Positions 1 to 9,689 of a stretch of 64,000 nt of DNA are shown here, piece after piece. How positions within the stretch are numbered: position 1 is the stretch's first letter; each line of letters begins with the position of its first letter. Below the pieces are notes generated by a model. The model was not told where the DNA came from. It saw only the letters and a list, made by a program, of their open reading frames with translations, and did no database searches. A program made the translations under genes and the position numbers. This DNA comes from FEN-1219 sp963728995 (GTDB lineage Bacteria; Pseudomonadota; Gammaproteobacteria; Steroidobacterales; Rariloculaceae), in contig CAVSMD010000004.1 of NCBI GenBank assembly GCA_963728995.1, forward strand, positions 248,001 through 312,000. Direction: 5' to 3'.

Positions 1-290
1 GCACAGCCAGCACGCCGCCGTGAACAGCAGGACGGCGCATCGCGAACACGCGCACCTGGCCGAACCGCTGCGCGAGCCAGCCCGAGAGCAGCACCGAGAT
101 CGCGTTGGCGACGGCGTAGGACGTGATGACCCAGGTCGCCTGCTCGGGCTGACGCCGAGATCGCCCGCGATGTGCGGAATCGCGACGTTGGCGATCGTCG
201 TGTCGAGCACTTCCATGAAGTTGCCGAGCGCGAGCGCGACGGTGACGAGCGCCAGCGCCAATGCCCTTGAAGTGCGTATCGCGGCGTTGC
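1..290 (-). pseudogene. emrB: EmrB-like MFS drug efflux permease, N-terminal part, cut by window edge
   Basis: This is the start of an inner-membrane proton-driven multidrug exporter of the DHA2/EmrB family. It would take substrate from the EmrA adaptor encoded just upstream. On the minus strand one frame reads a first membrane helix ending in NFMEVLDTTIANVA, the classic EmrB motif after TM1. A second frame then reads QATWVITSYAVANAIS followed by SGWLAQRFGQVRVF, which is TM2 and motif A. The shift between the two frames falls near position 165, where a base seems to be missing before the QATW codons. No start codon is in frame with the first block, so a further shift near 285 is likely. The rest of the gene lies left of the window. 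The order emrB after emrA after a NodT channel on one strand supports the call. Family is confident, intactness is not. Confidence 0.7.
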
Positions 291-305
291 CACGCGCGCT
301 CTGTC

Positions 306-1566
306 TCAGGCGCCGACGCGCGGCCGGCCGGCGCGCCGCGATTCGCTCCGGGCGCGCGGCTCGTCGCCGGCGGCTTGGCGGCGACCGCTGCGGCGGCCGC
401 CGCCGTTCGCGCGATGATGTCGGCGATCAGCGCGTCCACGGCCGGTCGCTGTCGGCGAACACCGTCGTGCGATAGCCGCGTCTCCGGCTGCCGGCTGCGG
501 CTTGTCGCGTCGACGCCGCCGCGGTCGTGCACGTCGACTTCCACTTCCATCGACAGCCCGATGGCGAGCGGATGCGCGGCGCACCTCGTCACGCGTCGAG
601 CGCGACGCGCACGGGCAGCCGCTGCACGACCTTGATCCAGTTGCCGGTCGCGTTCTGCGCGGGCAGCAGTGCGAACGCCGCGCCGGTGCCCGCGCCGAAG
701 CCCGCGACCCTGCCGTGATACTCCACGCCGTTGGCATCGGCCGTCAGTCGTGACGGGCTGGCCCGACGCGGATGCGTGCAGCTGCCCTTCCTTGAAGTTC
801 GCGTCCACCCACACCTGCGTCCGGCGGCACGATCGCCATCAGCGGCGTCCCGGGGCTGACGCGCTGGCCGAGCTGCACGCTGCGCTTGGCGACGAAGCCC
901 GACACCGGCGCCGGGATCTCGGCCCGCCGGTAGTCGAGGTAGGCCGCGCGCACGGCGGCGGCGCGCGCGCGCGACCTTGGGGTGCGAGGCGACGTCCGTG
1001 TCGTCGGTCAACGCGCGATGGCTGGCGAGCTGCTCCCGCGCGGCCGCGAGCGCCGACTCCGGCGTCGCGCACGCTATCGCGGGCGTGCTGCAGCTCTTCG
1101 TCGGAGACGGCGCCGGAGTCCGCCAGGCGCTCGCGCCGCTGGAGGTCCGCCTGCGCCTTGGCGAGATCGACCTCGCGGACGGTGACCTCGGCGCGAGCTG
1201 CTCCGTGCTGGCGAACAGGCTGCGCACCTCGCGCACGGTCTGAGCGAGCTCCGCCTTCGGCCCGCGCAGCGCGACTGCCGCATCGGCGCGGTCGAGCTCG
1301 CACGAGCGCTGGCCGGCCGTGACGTATTGCGTGTCGTCGGCATCGATCCCGACGACGGTGCCCGCCACCTGCGGCGTGATCAGCACCACGTTGCCGTCGA
1401 CGTAGGCGTCGTCGGTGGCCTCACGTAGCGGACCGAGCAGTGACCCAATACGCAGCCATAGGCGATGCCGGCCGACGGCGAAGGTGCCGAGCGACGGCGA
1501 GCGGCAGATCTTGCGCTTGCTGTTCGTGGGCGGGCGCTGGCTCGTGTCTGAGTTGTGCTCGGTCAT
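306..1566 (-). pseudogene. emrA: EmrA/HlyD-family membrane fusion protein, frameshifted
   Basis: This encodes the periplasmic adaptor of a tripartite efflux pump, linking the EmrB permease to an outer-membrane channel. The start at 1566 overlaps the end of the NodT gene (ATGA type). The first frame gives TDDAYVDGNVVLITPQVAG followed by GTVVGIDADDTQYV, which is the N-terminal biotinyl-lipoyl half of EmrA. The middle hairpin is scrambled over three frames: GAVSDEELQHARD appears in another frame, and so does DYRRAEIPAPVSGFVAKR. The C-terminal barrel then returns as VEYHGRVAGFGAGTGAAFALL and WIKVVQRLPVRVALDA. The frame stops at 589, but EmrA-like sequence (IGLSMEVEVDVHD) continues in another frame to about 306. 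At least four shifts are needed to rebuild one protein, so the copy as written is not functional. The family call is firm. Confidence 0.75.
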
Positions 1567-3051
1567 GATGATTTCCTCGCGGGTGTGGGTCGGGCGGCAA
1601 GTGGAGTCGATGTCGGCGCGCCGCCTTCGAAGCCGCCGCCGAACGCGCGCATGAGACCGATTTGGCTGGCGAAGTCACGCGCGCGCAGGTCGGCGGCGAG
1701 CTGCCGCTGCTCGAGCACCGCGGTTCGACGGTGAGCACGGTGAGATAGGTGCCGAGGCCTTCGCGGTAGCGCAGCAACGCGAGGTCGTAGGCACTTGCGG
1801 GCGGCGTCGAGCGCATGCTGCTGCTCGTCGCTTGGCGCGCGACGGCGCGCAGGGCCGCGAGCTGGTCGCCGTATCGCGCAATGCCTCGACCAGGGTGGCG
1901 TTGTACTGCTCGACGGCGGCGTCGTAGTCGGCGTCGCGTGCGGCGAGATGGCCTCGGAGGCGCCGGCGATCGAAGATCGGCAGGCGCAGCGCCGGGCCGG
2001 CGCCGATGATGCGGCTCCCGGCATCGAGGAGTTCGGACAGCCCGATGCTCTGGAAGCCCGCGAAGGCCAGCAAGTTGATGTGCGGAAAGAAATCCGCCTT
2101 GGCGGCGGCGATGTCGTGGCCTGCGGCCTGGACGCGCCGCCGGCTCGCGATCACGTCGGGGCGGCGGCCAGCAGGTCCGCGGGCAAGTCGGCTCGGCAAG
2201 GCGGGCGCCGCGCCGGCGGCGGTGCCGAGCTGCGGGCGGACGATCTCGAGGCCGCGATCGGGGCCGCGACCGAGCAGCGGCGGCAAGCTCGTGGCGGTAC
2301 AAGCTCGAGCGATTCGTCGAGCTCCGCGACGCCACTCTCGCGGCGGGCAGGCGCCCTCCGCCTGCTCGAGCTCGACGCGCGAATCGAGGCCGGCCGCCAA
2401 CGCGCTGGCGCGTGAGATCGAGAATCCGCGCGCGTTGCTCGAGCGTCGCGTGGGCGACGTCGAGTCCGTCGTAGAGTCTCGCGAGCTTCGACGTACGCGC
2501 GCGCGACTGCCACCGATACCGCAAGGCGGGCGGCGAACGCGTCGACGCGTGCGGCGTCGACGCGGTTCAACGCCGCCTCGAGCGCGGCGCGGTTCTCTGT
2601 GCCAGAAATCGAGCTCGTAGCGGAAGTCGAGCGCGAGGCGGCTCGCCGTGTCCCAGTCGCCGGCGGGCGGGTGCGGCACGACGTCGTGTTCGCTGTAGCG
2701 CTGATCGGTGGCGTCGAAAGAGGCGTCGACGCCGGGTCGGGTCGCGGCGCGTGCCAGGCCGGCAAGCGCTCCGGCTTTGTCGATTCGCGCCTCGGCGGCG
2801 GCCAGCGAGGGGCTGCCGGCGAGCGCTTCCTTCTCGAGCTGATCGAGCTGCGGATCCTGAAAGGTACTCCACCAATCCGTGGCCGGGCCAAGCCATGGCA
2901 TCGGTGGACGGACCCGCGAACGCCTGCTCGGCGTGAAATTCTCCGGGGCTCGCGGGGATGCTGCGCGGCTGGATCCGACGGGCCGACCCGCGCAGCCCGC
3001 GGTCATCACTGTGATCGCGGCCATCGCGATCCAACCCACTTTGCTGAACAT
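1563..3051 (-). pseudogene. NodT/TolC-family outer-membrane efflux lipoprotein, frameshifted
   Basis: This is the outer-membrane channel of the tripartite efflux system formed with the EmrA- and EmrB-like genes downstream. The chosen start at 3051 opens a lipoprotein signal: a hydrophobic stretch ending in VMTAGC, with Cys as lipidation site. It is followed by DWWSTFQDPQLDQLEKEAL and PSLAAAEARIDKA, typical of RND/NodT-type OEP proteins. The later parts (RLALDFRYELDFWHR, DVIASRRRVQAAGHDIAAAKADFFP, INLLAFAGFQSIGLSELLD, GPALRLPIFDRRRLRGHL) keep changing frame. The last block, SQIGLMRAFGGGFEGG, ends at 1563. About five frame changes are needed. The frame that contains the start is also open upstream through two other gene relics, so the true gene borders come from homology and not from the open frame. 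Confidence 0.75.
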
Positions 3052-3059
3052 CGTGAATG

Positions 3060-3567
3060 CTCCTTGCGCTCGCGCTTCTCGGATCGCAGCTCTCAGTGCT
3101 CCGACGCGCGGGGCCGCTTGGAGGGTGATATTGCCGGGCTCCACGCGGAACCCGATGCAGATCCTGTTCCAACCGTTGATTGTCACGACGGCCAAGGTCA
3201 GATCGACCAGCTCCCGCTCCGAGAACTGCGCGCGAGCGATCCCGTAGATCTCATCCGGCACGTGCGACGTGGAGACCATGGTCAGCGCTTCGGTCCATTC
3301 CAACGCCGCGCGCTCGCGCTCGGAAAAGAAGGGGGTCTCACGCCACGCATCGAGCAGATAGAGACGCTGCTCCGTTCGCCGTCCGCGCGCGCGTCCTTCG
3401 AGTGCATGTCGAGGCAATACGCGCAGCCGTTGATCTGAGAGGCGCGCATCTCGAACGAGGCGCAGCAGCGAGCGCTCGAGACCACTTTCGGCGAGATGGG
3501 ACGTAAGCCCGAGCATCGCCTCGACCGCCGTGGGCGAGGCATTCAAGACGTTGAGTCGTGTTTGCAT
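3060..3567 (-). pseudogene. Carboxymuconolactone decarboxylase / AhpD-like protein, frameshifted
   Basis: This is a small AhpD-fold protein of the carboxymuconolactone decarboxylase family (PF02627), which usually has peroxidase-like or alkylhydroperoxidase activity through a CxxC pair. The start at 3567 gives MQTRLNVLNASPTAVEAML. The diagnostic motif QINGCAYCLDMHSKDAR, with its Cys-x-x-Cys and following His, is in another frame. The first frame resumes with ERERAALEWTEALTMVSTSHVPDE and continues to RICIGFRVEPG, which is the usual C-terminus. Two compensating shifts around 3360-3470 explain this. No stop follows in that frame before the NodT gene, so the 3' end is approximate. It lies directly downstream of an ECF41-like sigma factor gene, the arrangement known for that sigma family. 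Confidence 0.75.
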
Positions 3568-3629
3568 TTCGGTGCTCCTCCTGAAGTACGTGCAGCGCGT
3601 GAATGCGCCTGCTGCCTTCAAGACGAGCG

Positions 3630-4547
3630 CTACGAGACGTCTGTGACACGCTGCTGAGATCGACGCACGAGGTCGACACCAAACGCGTGCGAGCTTGTCG
3701 GGATTCGCCACGACGAAGCCGGCGGAAATTCTCCGGCCGTCCGTCACGAGCGATACCGCGAGCATGGGTTTACCTTCGAGACAAGACATGATTCCCATCT
3801 CGCCGTTGATCGGCACGAGGTGAAACGTCTGGCAACCGCTCGCCATAAGCCTCCAGTCGTCGTCCGACACCGGCGAGCAACTTTGCGATCGACGCTCCGC
3901 CGTGCACGACCTTGCGCGCGGCAGCCGTCTTCCCGCCACCGTCCGCGGTCCAGGTGGCCTCGTCGGACAGGAGCTCGAGCAGCGTCCGGCGGTCGGCCAG
4001 TGCGAAACGCCGCCAGGAAGCGTTCCAGCAGCCGATGGTGCGCCTCCTTGCTGACCGGGAACCGCCGTTGCTCGCGCCGTACCCGCAGCCCGCGCGATGG
4101 ACCATCTGGCGGACGCTGGGCTGGCTCTGTCGAGAGCCGAGGAAATCTCGGGGTAGTCAGAGTCGAACACGTCGTGCAGCAGGAACGCGGCCCGCTCGGC
4201 CGGCGCCAGCCGCTCGAGCATGACCAGGAAAGCCATCGAAAGGTCCGACGAGCCCGATGAGTGCTCGGGCACCGGCGGCTCGTCGCCGATCAGCGGCTCC
4301 GGCAACCACGGACCGATATACTCTTCGCGTTTCGCGCGCCGTGCTCGGAGCCGTCGATGCACAGATGCGCAACCGTAGTCGTTAGCCACGCCTCCGGGCT
4401 CCTGACCCGCTCGACGTCCGCTTCATACCACCGCAGAAAAGCATCCTGCAGCGCATCTTCCGCATCCGCTTTGATCCCGAGCATTCGGTATGCGATGCCG
4501 TAGAGCTTCGGCCGGTGCTCCTGAAAGGCCGACGTGCGGTAGTCCAT
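3630..4547 (-). pseudogene. ECF41/SigJ-like RNA polymerase sigma factor, frameshifted
   Basis: This is an extracytoplasmic-function sigma factor with a C-terminal SnoaL-like extension, the ECF41 (SigJ) type in which the extension modulates activity instead of a separate anti-sigma protein. From the start at 4547: FQEHRPKLYGIAYRMLGIKADAEDALQDAFLRWYEAD is region 2 and SPEAWLTTTVAHLCID leads to the linker. In another frame LAPAERAAFLLHDVFDSDYPEI is region 4. A third frame carries the extension (GGKTAAARKVVHG), and a fourth block has the hallmark NPDKLARV near 3690. TAG at 3630 would be a natural stop. At least three shifts occur, near 4300, 4120 and 3820. The neighbouring CxxC AhpD-like gene matches the known ECF41 linkage to carboxymuconolactone decarboxylases, oxidoreductases or epimerases. 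Confidence 0.75.
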
Positions 4548-4731
4548 CTTCGATCCTCCTTGACTAAGCGAGCGGTGAACGAGGGCGAGACGATTCACCG
4601 GGTCCTGTTGTGACACCTGCGATTAACCTGTTCATCGCAGTCGAGCTCGGCGCCCTCCACAAGTCAAGGCGCGTTGATCGCCGTAGACGGCAAGGTTTGC
4701 ATGTCAACGATCGTTGAATAGAGTAGCGCTC

Positions 4732-5303
4732 ATGGGTGACAATGCTTCCACCGCGCGGCGCGCCGACGCCACGCGCGCGCAATTCTCGACGCCGCTCGCG
4801 AGCGCTTCGCCGCCGACGGCTACGAGCGCGCCACGATTCGCGCGATCGCCGCAGACGCCAACGTCGACCCTGCCCTCGTAATGCGCTACTACAGAAGCAA
4901 GGAATAATTGTTCACCGCGGCCGCGCAATTCGACCTGCAGCTGCCCGATCTCGGCGCGTCGGGAAACGCCGCGCAGGGCGCGCGCTCGTCGAGCACTTCC
5001 TCGCGCGCCGGGAGGACGATACACGTTGAAGGCGCTGTTGCGCGCCGCAGGACCAACGAGCGAGCTGCGGAGCGCGTTCGCGAGATCTTCGCTACTCAGG
5101 TGCTACCCGCGGGCAGGAACCTCGTCGGGCGTCGCCAGTACGCGGCGACTACGCGCGGGGCTGATCACAAGCCAGATCATGGGATTCGCGCCGCGCCGCT
5201 ACGCGCTGCGCCTCCCGCCCGTCATCGCAATGCGCCGCCCGGAGATCGTCAAGTGGCTCGCGCCCACCGCGAGCGGTATCTCATCGGCGCCAGCGCGCGC
5301 TGA
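4732..5303 (+). pseudogene. TetR/AcrR-family transcriptional regulator, disrupted
   Basis: This is a TetR-type repressor relic. The ATG at 4732 opens MGDNASTARRADATRAQ, and after a one-base shift at about 4783 the DNA-binding helix-turn-helix follows as ILDAARERFAADGYERATIRAIAADANVDPALVMRYY. After RSKE there is an in-frame TAA at about 4905, where the family normally has Glu or Asp before LFTAA. The C-terminal ligand domain continues in shifting frames (QLPDLGASGNAAQGARLVEHFLARREDD, LITSQIMGFAPRRYALRLPP, EIVKWLAPT) and ends with RYLIGASAR at 5303. It lies head to head with the sigma factor gene, with about 185 bp between them. A nonsense codon plus several shifts make it very unlikely to work as written. 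Confidence 0.75.
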
Positions 5304-5432
5304 CGCTGCGCCGTTCGACTCGAGCTCGGCCGCCGTGGACGATCGAGCACAAAAACGGACCGCCCGCCATTCCCGCGCAGGATTCCGGCGGCATAGTTCT
5401 TCGCACACGGAGTCACGCGAAGGAGAGGCGTA

Positions 5433-5841
5433 ATGAGGTTCATGATCATCCTCAAAGGGGACAAATACAGCGAACCGGGATCGGTCAGCCAGGGGTTGTT
5501 CGCCGAGATGGCGCGATACAACCACGCTCTCGTCAGAGCGGGGATTCTCGTGGCCGCGGAAGGGCTTCATCCGAGCGCACGCGGCGTGCGCGTCGAACGA
5601 TCGAACGGGCGGCGGACCGTCGTCCACGGGCCGTTCGGCGGGGCGGACGAGCTCGTCGCGGGTTTCTGGGTGTGGCAGACCGCGTCCTTGCGTGATGCCA
5701 TCGACTGGGTCAAGCGCTGCCCCCTGGCCGAGCAAGGCCGATGCGCAGATCGAGATCCGTCAGCTCTACGATTTCGGCGATTTCGGCGCCGACGAGGCTC
5801 GAGACATCGAGGAGCGCAGTGAGCCGCCCGTCGCCGCCTGA
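5433..5841 (+). CDS. YCII-related (DGPF/PhnB-like) small protein, one frameshift
   Basis: This is a dimeric alpha-beta barrel protein of the YCII/DGPF family. Members are often encoded beside ECF sigma factors, and their biochemical role is poorly known. The ATG at 5433 has a good ribosome-binding site (AAGGAG, 9 bases upstream). The sequence MRFMIILKGDKYSEPG, then VAAEGLHPSARGVRVERSNGRRTVVHGPFGGADELVAGFWVWQ and AIDWVKRCPLAEQ, covers the whole family pattern. After PLAEQ a one-base shift near 5740 is needed to reach AQIEIRQLYDFGDFGADEARDIEE, ending in TGA at 5841. Without the shift the frame ends at 5822 with an Arg-rich tail that does not look natural. The link with the sigma factor at 3.6-4.5 kb is typical: YCII proteins also cluster with ECF sigma genes. 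Confidence 0.8.
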
Positions 5842-5864
5842 AGACCTGCACGCAAATCCGCGCT

Positions 5865-6887
5865 ACTAACCAGCGGTACGGTGCCCGTGCTCAGCTCGGG
5901 GAACGGCGGCGCCATCGACGATCAGCTGCCCGGCCCTCCGCCGCCGAACGGCGCCCGGCGACGTCGTCACGACTCGCTTGAACGCGCGGCTGAATGCCGG
6001 CTTGCGATCGATAGCCCAACCTCCCCGCCACCTCCGCGACCGGGGTGCCGTTCTGGCGCAGCGCCTCGAGCGCGACGTGCATCCGCCAGCGCGTCAGGTA
6101 GTGCATCATCGGCTCGCCGACGAGCTCGGTGAAACGCGCCGCGAACGCCGAACGCGACATCGCCACTCGCGCGCGAGCTCGGCGAGCGTCCAGGCGCGGC
6201 CGGGATCGCGGTGGATCAGCGAGATCGCGACGGCCGATCTTCGGGTCCTGCAAAGCGGCAATCCACCCCGACCGGACCGGCGGATAGGCCTGGATCCACG
6301 AGCGAATGGCCTGAATCGCGAGCACGTCGCCGAGCCGGGTGAGCACCGCCTCGTGTCCCGGCTGCAGGGCCTGCGCCTCGGCCGCGATCAGGCGCAGCGT
6401 GCTCTGCATCCAATCCATCTGCGGCGAGCTGGACACGTCGATCACTATCGCGGGCGGCAAGCGCCTCGACGAGAGTGCGCGCAACGTGATCGGTGAAGCG
6501 CACGGCGCCGCAAAACAGCGTGGTGCGCTCGCCGCCTTCCCGTAGCGCAAGATCTCGTAGCGCTTGTTGACTCTCTCGCGTTCGAGCTGCATCACGTCCC
6601 GTGCCGGCACGCCGGGCTCGCTGCGCATACGATGCATGCAGTTGCGCGGCAGCAGCACGAGCGTCCCCTGAGCGAGAATCGCTGTCGCTCGCCGCCTCGC
6701 CGACCTCGAGCCAGGCGGCACCCTCGATCACGACATGGAACCACATGTGCCCCGGCATGCTCGGAACGGTGACGCCCCACGGCGCAGAGAGCTCGGAGCG
6801 GCAATAGAACGTGCCGCTCATCCGCAAGAAGCGCAGCGCCTGGCCCAGCGCGTCGGACATCTCATGCGGTTCACGCAACGTCGGCAT
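5865..6887 (-). pseudogene. AraC-family transcriptional regulator with cupin sensor, frameshifted
   Basis: This is a transcription activator of the AraC type with an N-terminal cupin_6 ligand domain. From the ATG at 6887 the frame gives LGQALRFLRMSGTFYCRSELSAPWGVTVP and MPGHMWFHVVIEGAAWLEVG, a cupin start. The next block, LVLLPRNCMHRMRSEPGVP, is in another frame. It continues through TTLFCGAVRFTDH, MDWMQSTLRLIAAEAQALQPGHEAVLTRLGDVLAIQAIRSWI and WIAALQDPKIG, and ends with the two helix-turn-helix units (VAMSRSAFAARFTELVGEPMMHYLTRWRM and RQNGTPVAEVAGRLGYRSQAG). The final helix frame is lost after RSQAG. At least four shifts are present. The 3' border is uncertain: one frame stops at 5891, and the likely original frame at about 5865. 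Confidence 0.75.
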
Positions 6888-7131
6888 AACGGGAAGTCTA
6901 CGGCGGTGAGCATTTCGCGTCCACGTCGCTGGACGCACGACATAAATCGCGGACGACCGGTACCGCGGCCGCACGGCGTAGCGATCGAGCCGTGCCGGCC
7001 CCGGTGAACACCGAGCGCGTGGACGGCGCGTGCGCAGCGCACGGGCGGCGGTCACAAACGCGACGCGCGATCCGTCCGGTGGGTGAGACGTGCAACTCGC
7101 GGAACGAGATCGCGAGACAAGGGACACTGCC

Positions 7132-8977
7132 ATGGCGCTGCGAATCGAGGATTACGCAATGATCGGCAACGGCCGAACGGCCGCGCTCGTGGGGCTCGAC
7201 GGCTCGATCGACTGGCTGTGCTGGCCGCGCCTCTATTCCGCGGCGGTGTTCGCCGCCCTGCTGGGGGCCCCAGAGAACGGCCGCTGGCTGCTCGCGCCGA
7301 GATCACCCACAGTGCGTGTGCGACGCCGCTATCGAGCGGACACGCCGGCCCAAGACGGAATTCCGGACGGCGTCCGGCTGCGCCGCCGTTGTGGACTTCA
7401 TGCCGTCGACCGGCCCGCTCGCCTAGCTCGTGCGCATCGTCGTCGGTCGAGCCGGGCACGTCGATTTTCGAACGGATTTCGTCGTTCGATTCAACTATGG
7501 CGAGAGCGTTCCGTGGGTTACGCGAACCGCCGACGGCACGATCGACGCAATCGTCGGCTCCGAGCGACTGGCGCTGCGAACGCTCGTCGACTTGCGCGGC
7601 GAAGATCACCGCACCGTGGGCGAGTTCACCGTCGCGGCCGGCGAGCGCATCCCGTTCGTCCTGTCCTACGACGCTTCGTTCGACGGGTTGCCGAGCGGGC
7701 TCGACCCCTCCGAAGCTTTGGAAGAGACCGAGACGTTTTGGCGCCGCTGGGTGGGCCGCTGCCCGTATGTTGGCCCATGGACGCCGGCCGTCAGACGGTC
7801 GCTGATCACGCTGAAGGGTTCGACGTATTAGCCGACCGGCGGAATCGTCGCCGCGGCAACGACGTCACTCCCCGAGCAGCTGGGCGGCGTGAGGAATTGG
7901 GACTATCGCTACTGTTGGTTGCGCGACGCGACGGTCACTCTTCTGGCCTTCATGAACCTGGGGTACTACGAGGAGGCGCTGGCGTGGCGCGACTGGCTCA
8001 TGCGCGCGGTAGCCGGCAGTCCGCGTCAAATTCAGATGATGTACGGCGTCGGCGGAGAGCGGATGCTGCGCGAGTGGAGCGTCCCCTCGGCCGCCCGGCT
8101 ACGAAGGATCATTGCCGGTGCGAGTCGGAAACGATGCTGCGCAGCAGCTGCAGATCGACGTGTTTGGGGAGGTCGCCGATGCGATGTTCCAGGCGCTTAG
8201 AGCCGGGCACGCCCCGCCGAAGCGTGCGTACGCGATACGCAGAGAGATTCTCGAACACCTCGCAGCCACCTGGCGCCGGCCCGATGAAGGCATCCGGGAA
8301 GTGCGCGGTGGACCTCGGCATTTCGTTCATTCCAAGGTGATGGCGTGGGTCGCCTTCGATCGCGCCGCGAACGATCTCGAGGCACGAACCTTTGCGGAGC
8401 CTGCGCAGCGGTGGCGCCGAATCGCCGACGAGATACGGGCCGACGTCCTCGAACGCGGTTTCGACCGAGACTCGGGCAGCTTCGTGCAGGCATACGGCAC
8501 CAAGGTGCTGGACGCGAGCGCGTTGACCCTGCCGCTCGTCGGCTTTCTGCCGGCACACGACGCGCGTGTTCGAGCGACCTTGCGTGCCATCGAGGACAGG
8601 CTCCTGGTCGATGACGCGCTCGTGCTGCGCTATGAGCCCGGCGAGGCGGAGGACGGCCTCCCGCCGGGCGAAGGTGCGTTCTTGGCCTGCAGCTTCTGGC
8701 TCGTGGACAATTACGTCCTTCAAAGGCGCTACGGGGACGCGCGTCGACGTTCATGCGGCTGCTTTCCCGATGCAATGACGTCGGGCTGCTGTCCGAAGAG
8801 ATCGATCCCGTGACCGGCCGAATGCTCGGTAATTTCCCCCAGGCCTACAGTCACGTCGGACTGATCAACAGTGCACTCAATCTCGCGCGGCGCAACGCGA
8901 CGGGTGGTGCGCAAGCACGGGTACCCGCCTCGCGGAGCCCATCGCGCGAGATCGCCGCCGCGGGCCAAGCGCCATGA
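7132..8977 (+). pseudogene. GH15-family glucoamylase/trehalase-like glycoside hydrolase, disrupted
   Basis: This is a cytoplasmic (alpha/alpha)6-barrel hydrolase of GH15, the kind often called glucoamylase or bacterial trehalase. The ATG at 7132 gives MALRIEDYAMIGNGRTAALVGLDGSIDWLCWPR, the standard N-terminus. Other intact blocks are GEFTVAAGERIPFVLSYD, TFWRRWVGRCPYVGPWTPAVRRSLITLK, GGVRNWDYRYCWLRDATVTLLAFM, QQLQIDVFGEVADAM, PRHFVHSKVMAWVAFDRAANDLEARTF, GEGAFLACSFWLVDNYV and GLLSEEIDPVTGRMLGNFPQAYSHVGLINSALNLARR. The blocks together are about 610 residues, the normal family length. Breaks are at least two shifts near 7310-7400, TAG codons near 7425 and 7830 inside conserved sequence, and shifts near 8085-8110 and 8750. 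The usual GIWEVRGG motif is read as GIREVRGG. As written the gene cannot make the whole enzyme. Confidence 0.8.
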
Positions 8978-9150
8978 TGGACAAACCGAGCGACGCTTTG
9001 GTCTTGTTCGGCGCGATGGGTGAAGCGCGGCAATCTCAGCGTGCCGACCCGAGCAACTCCACCGACCGTCCGTACGCTGGACGTGGTCCCGGGGCCGGCC
9101 GGACCGCCGCCCCGAGACCCGTCGCAGCGCGCGCCGGGGCGCCGGCGACT

Positions 9151-9496
9151 TCAACTCCGACGCTGCTGCTCGGCGTACGGCCGCGAGCCGAGCGTTGTGG
9201 ACCTGCGCGACCGCGCCCTCGACGGCCGCCTCCCGACACTCGCGTACGACCGGTTGGACCGCAAGGGTCGCCGGCAGCATGTACGGGCAAATGCGCCGGG
9301 ATGCTGCCACGATGCGGTGGTACAGCGTGTCGACACCGGCTCGCGTCGAGAGATCGAGGTCCGTGTAGGCGATGGAGACGGCCGCGTCACCGCGGGTCTC
9401 CGCGGCGATGGCGGGTGCGGCGACAGTCAGTGTTGTCATTGCCGCCGCAGCGACCAACCATCCCGATCGTGTTGCGCTTGCGAATCTACGTGACAT
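9151..9496 (-). CDS. UrcA-family secreted protein, C-terminus uncertain
   Basis: This is a small periplasmic or exported protein of the UrcA family (TIGR04433), known from sphingomonads and related TonB-receptor-rich bacteria. Function is unknown. The ATG at 9496 follows AAGGAGAAGCTC on the minus strand, a clear ribosome-binding site. Residues 1-33 form a signal peptide ending near APAIAAE. The family core is complete: VSIAYTDLDLSTRAGVDTLYHRIVAASRRICPY, then VVRECREAAVEGAVAQV, with the two conserved Cys expected to pair. The frame stays open past the normal length of about 105-110 residues and runs as far as 8729, under the 3' end of the GH15 gene. A stop in another frame occurs at 9151. A late one-base shift is therefore likely and the end given is a guess. 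Confidence 0.7.
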
Positions 9497-9689
9497 GAGC
9501 TTCTCCTTGGCTAACTGTGTGAGACGTGCCGAACGTGCACGAGCGTGGCGACGCGCGGGCAAACGACGCTGCACAGATGCGCGGAACGTCTTCCTTGTGA
9601 CAAACAAGATGCCGTGTGACGGCGCGGGGCTGCTCGACGATCGCGTGCGTGAGGGCGTCCGCATCCCCGCCCGAGGCTAGGGGCGATCG

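Noticed and set aside
1675..4389. A 904-codon open frame on the minus strand.
   Set aside because: It joins parts of three different gene relics (sigma factor, CMD protein, NodT channel) that share a frame after shifts. High GC removes stops by chance, so it is not one protein.
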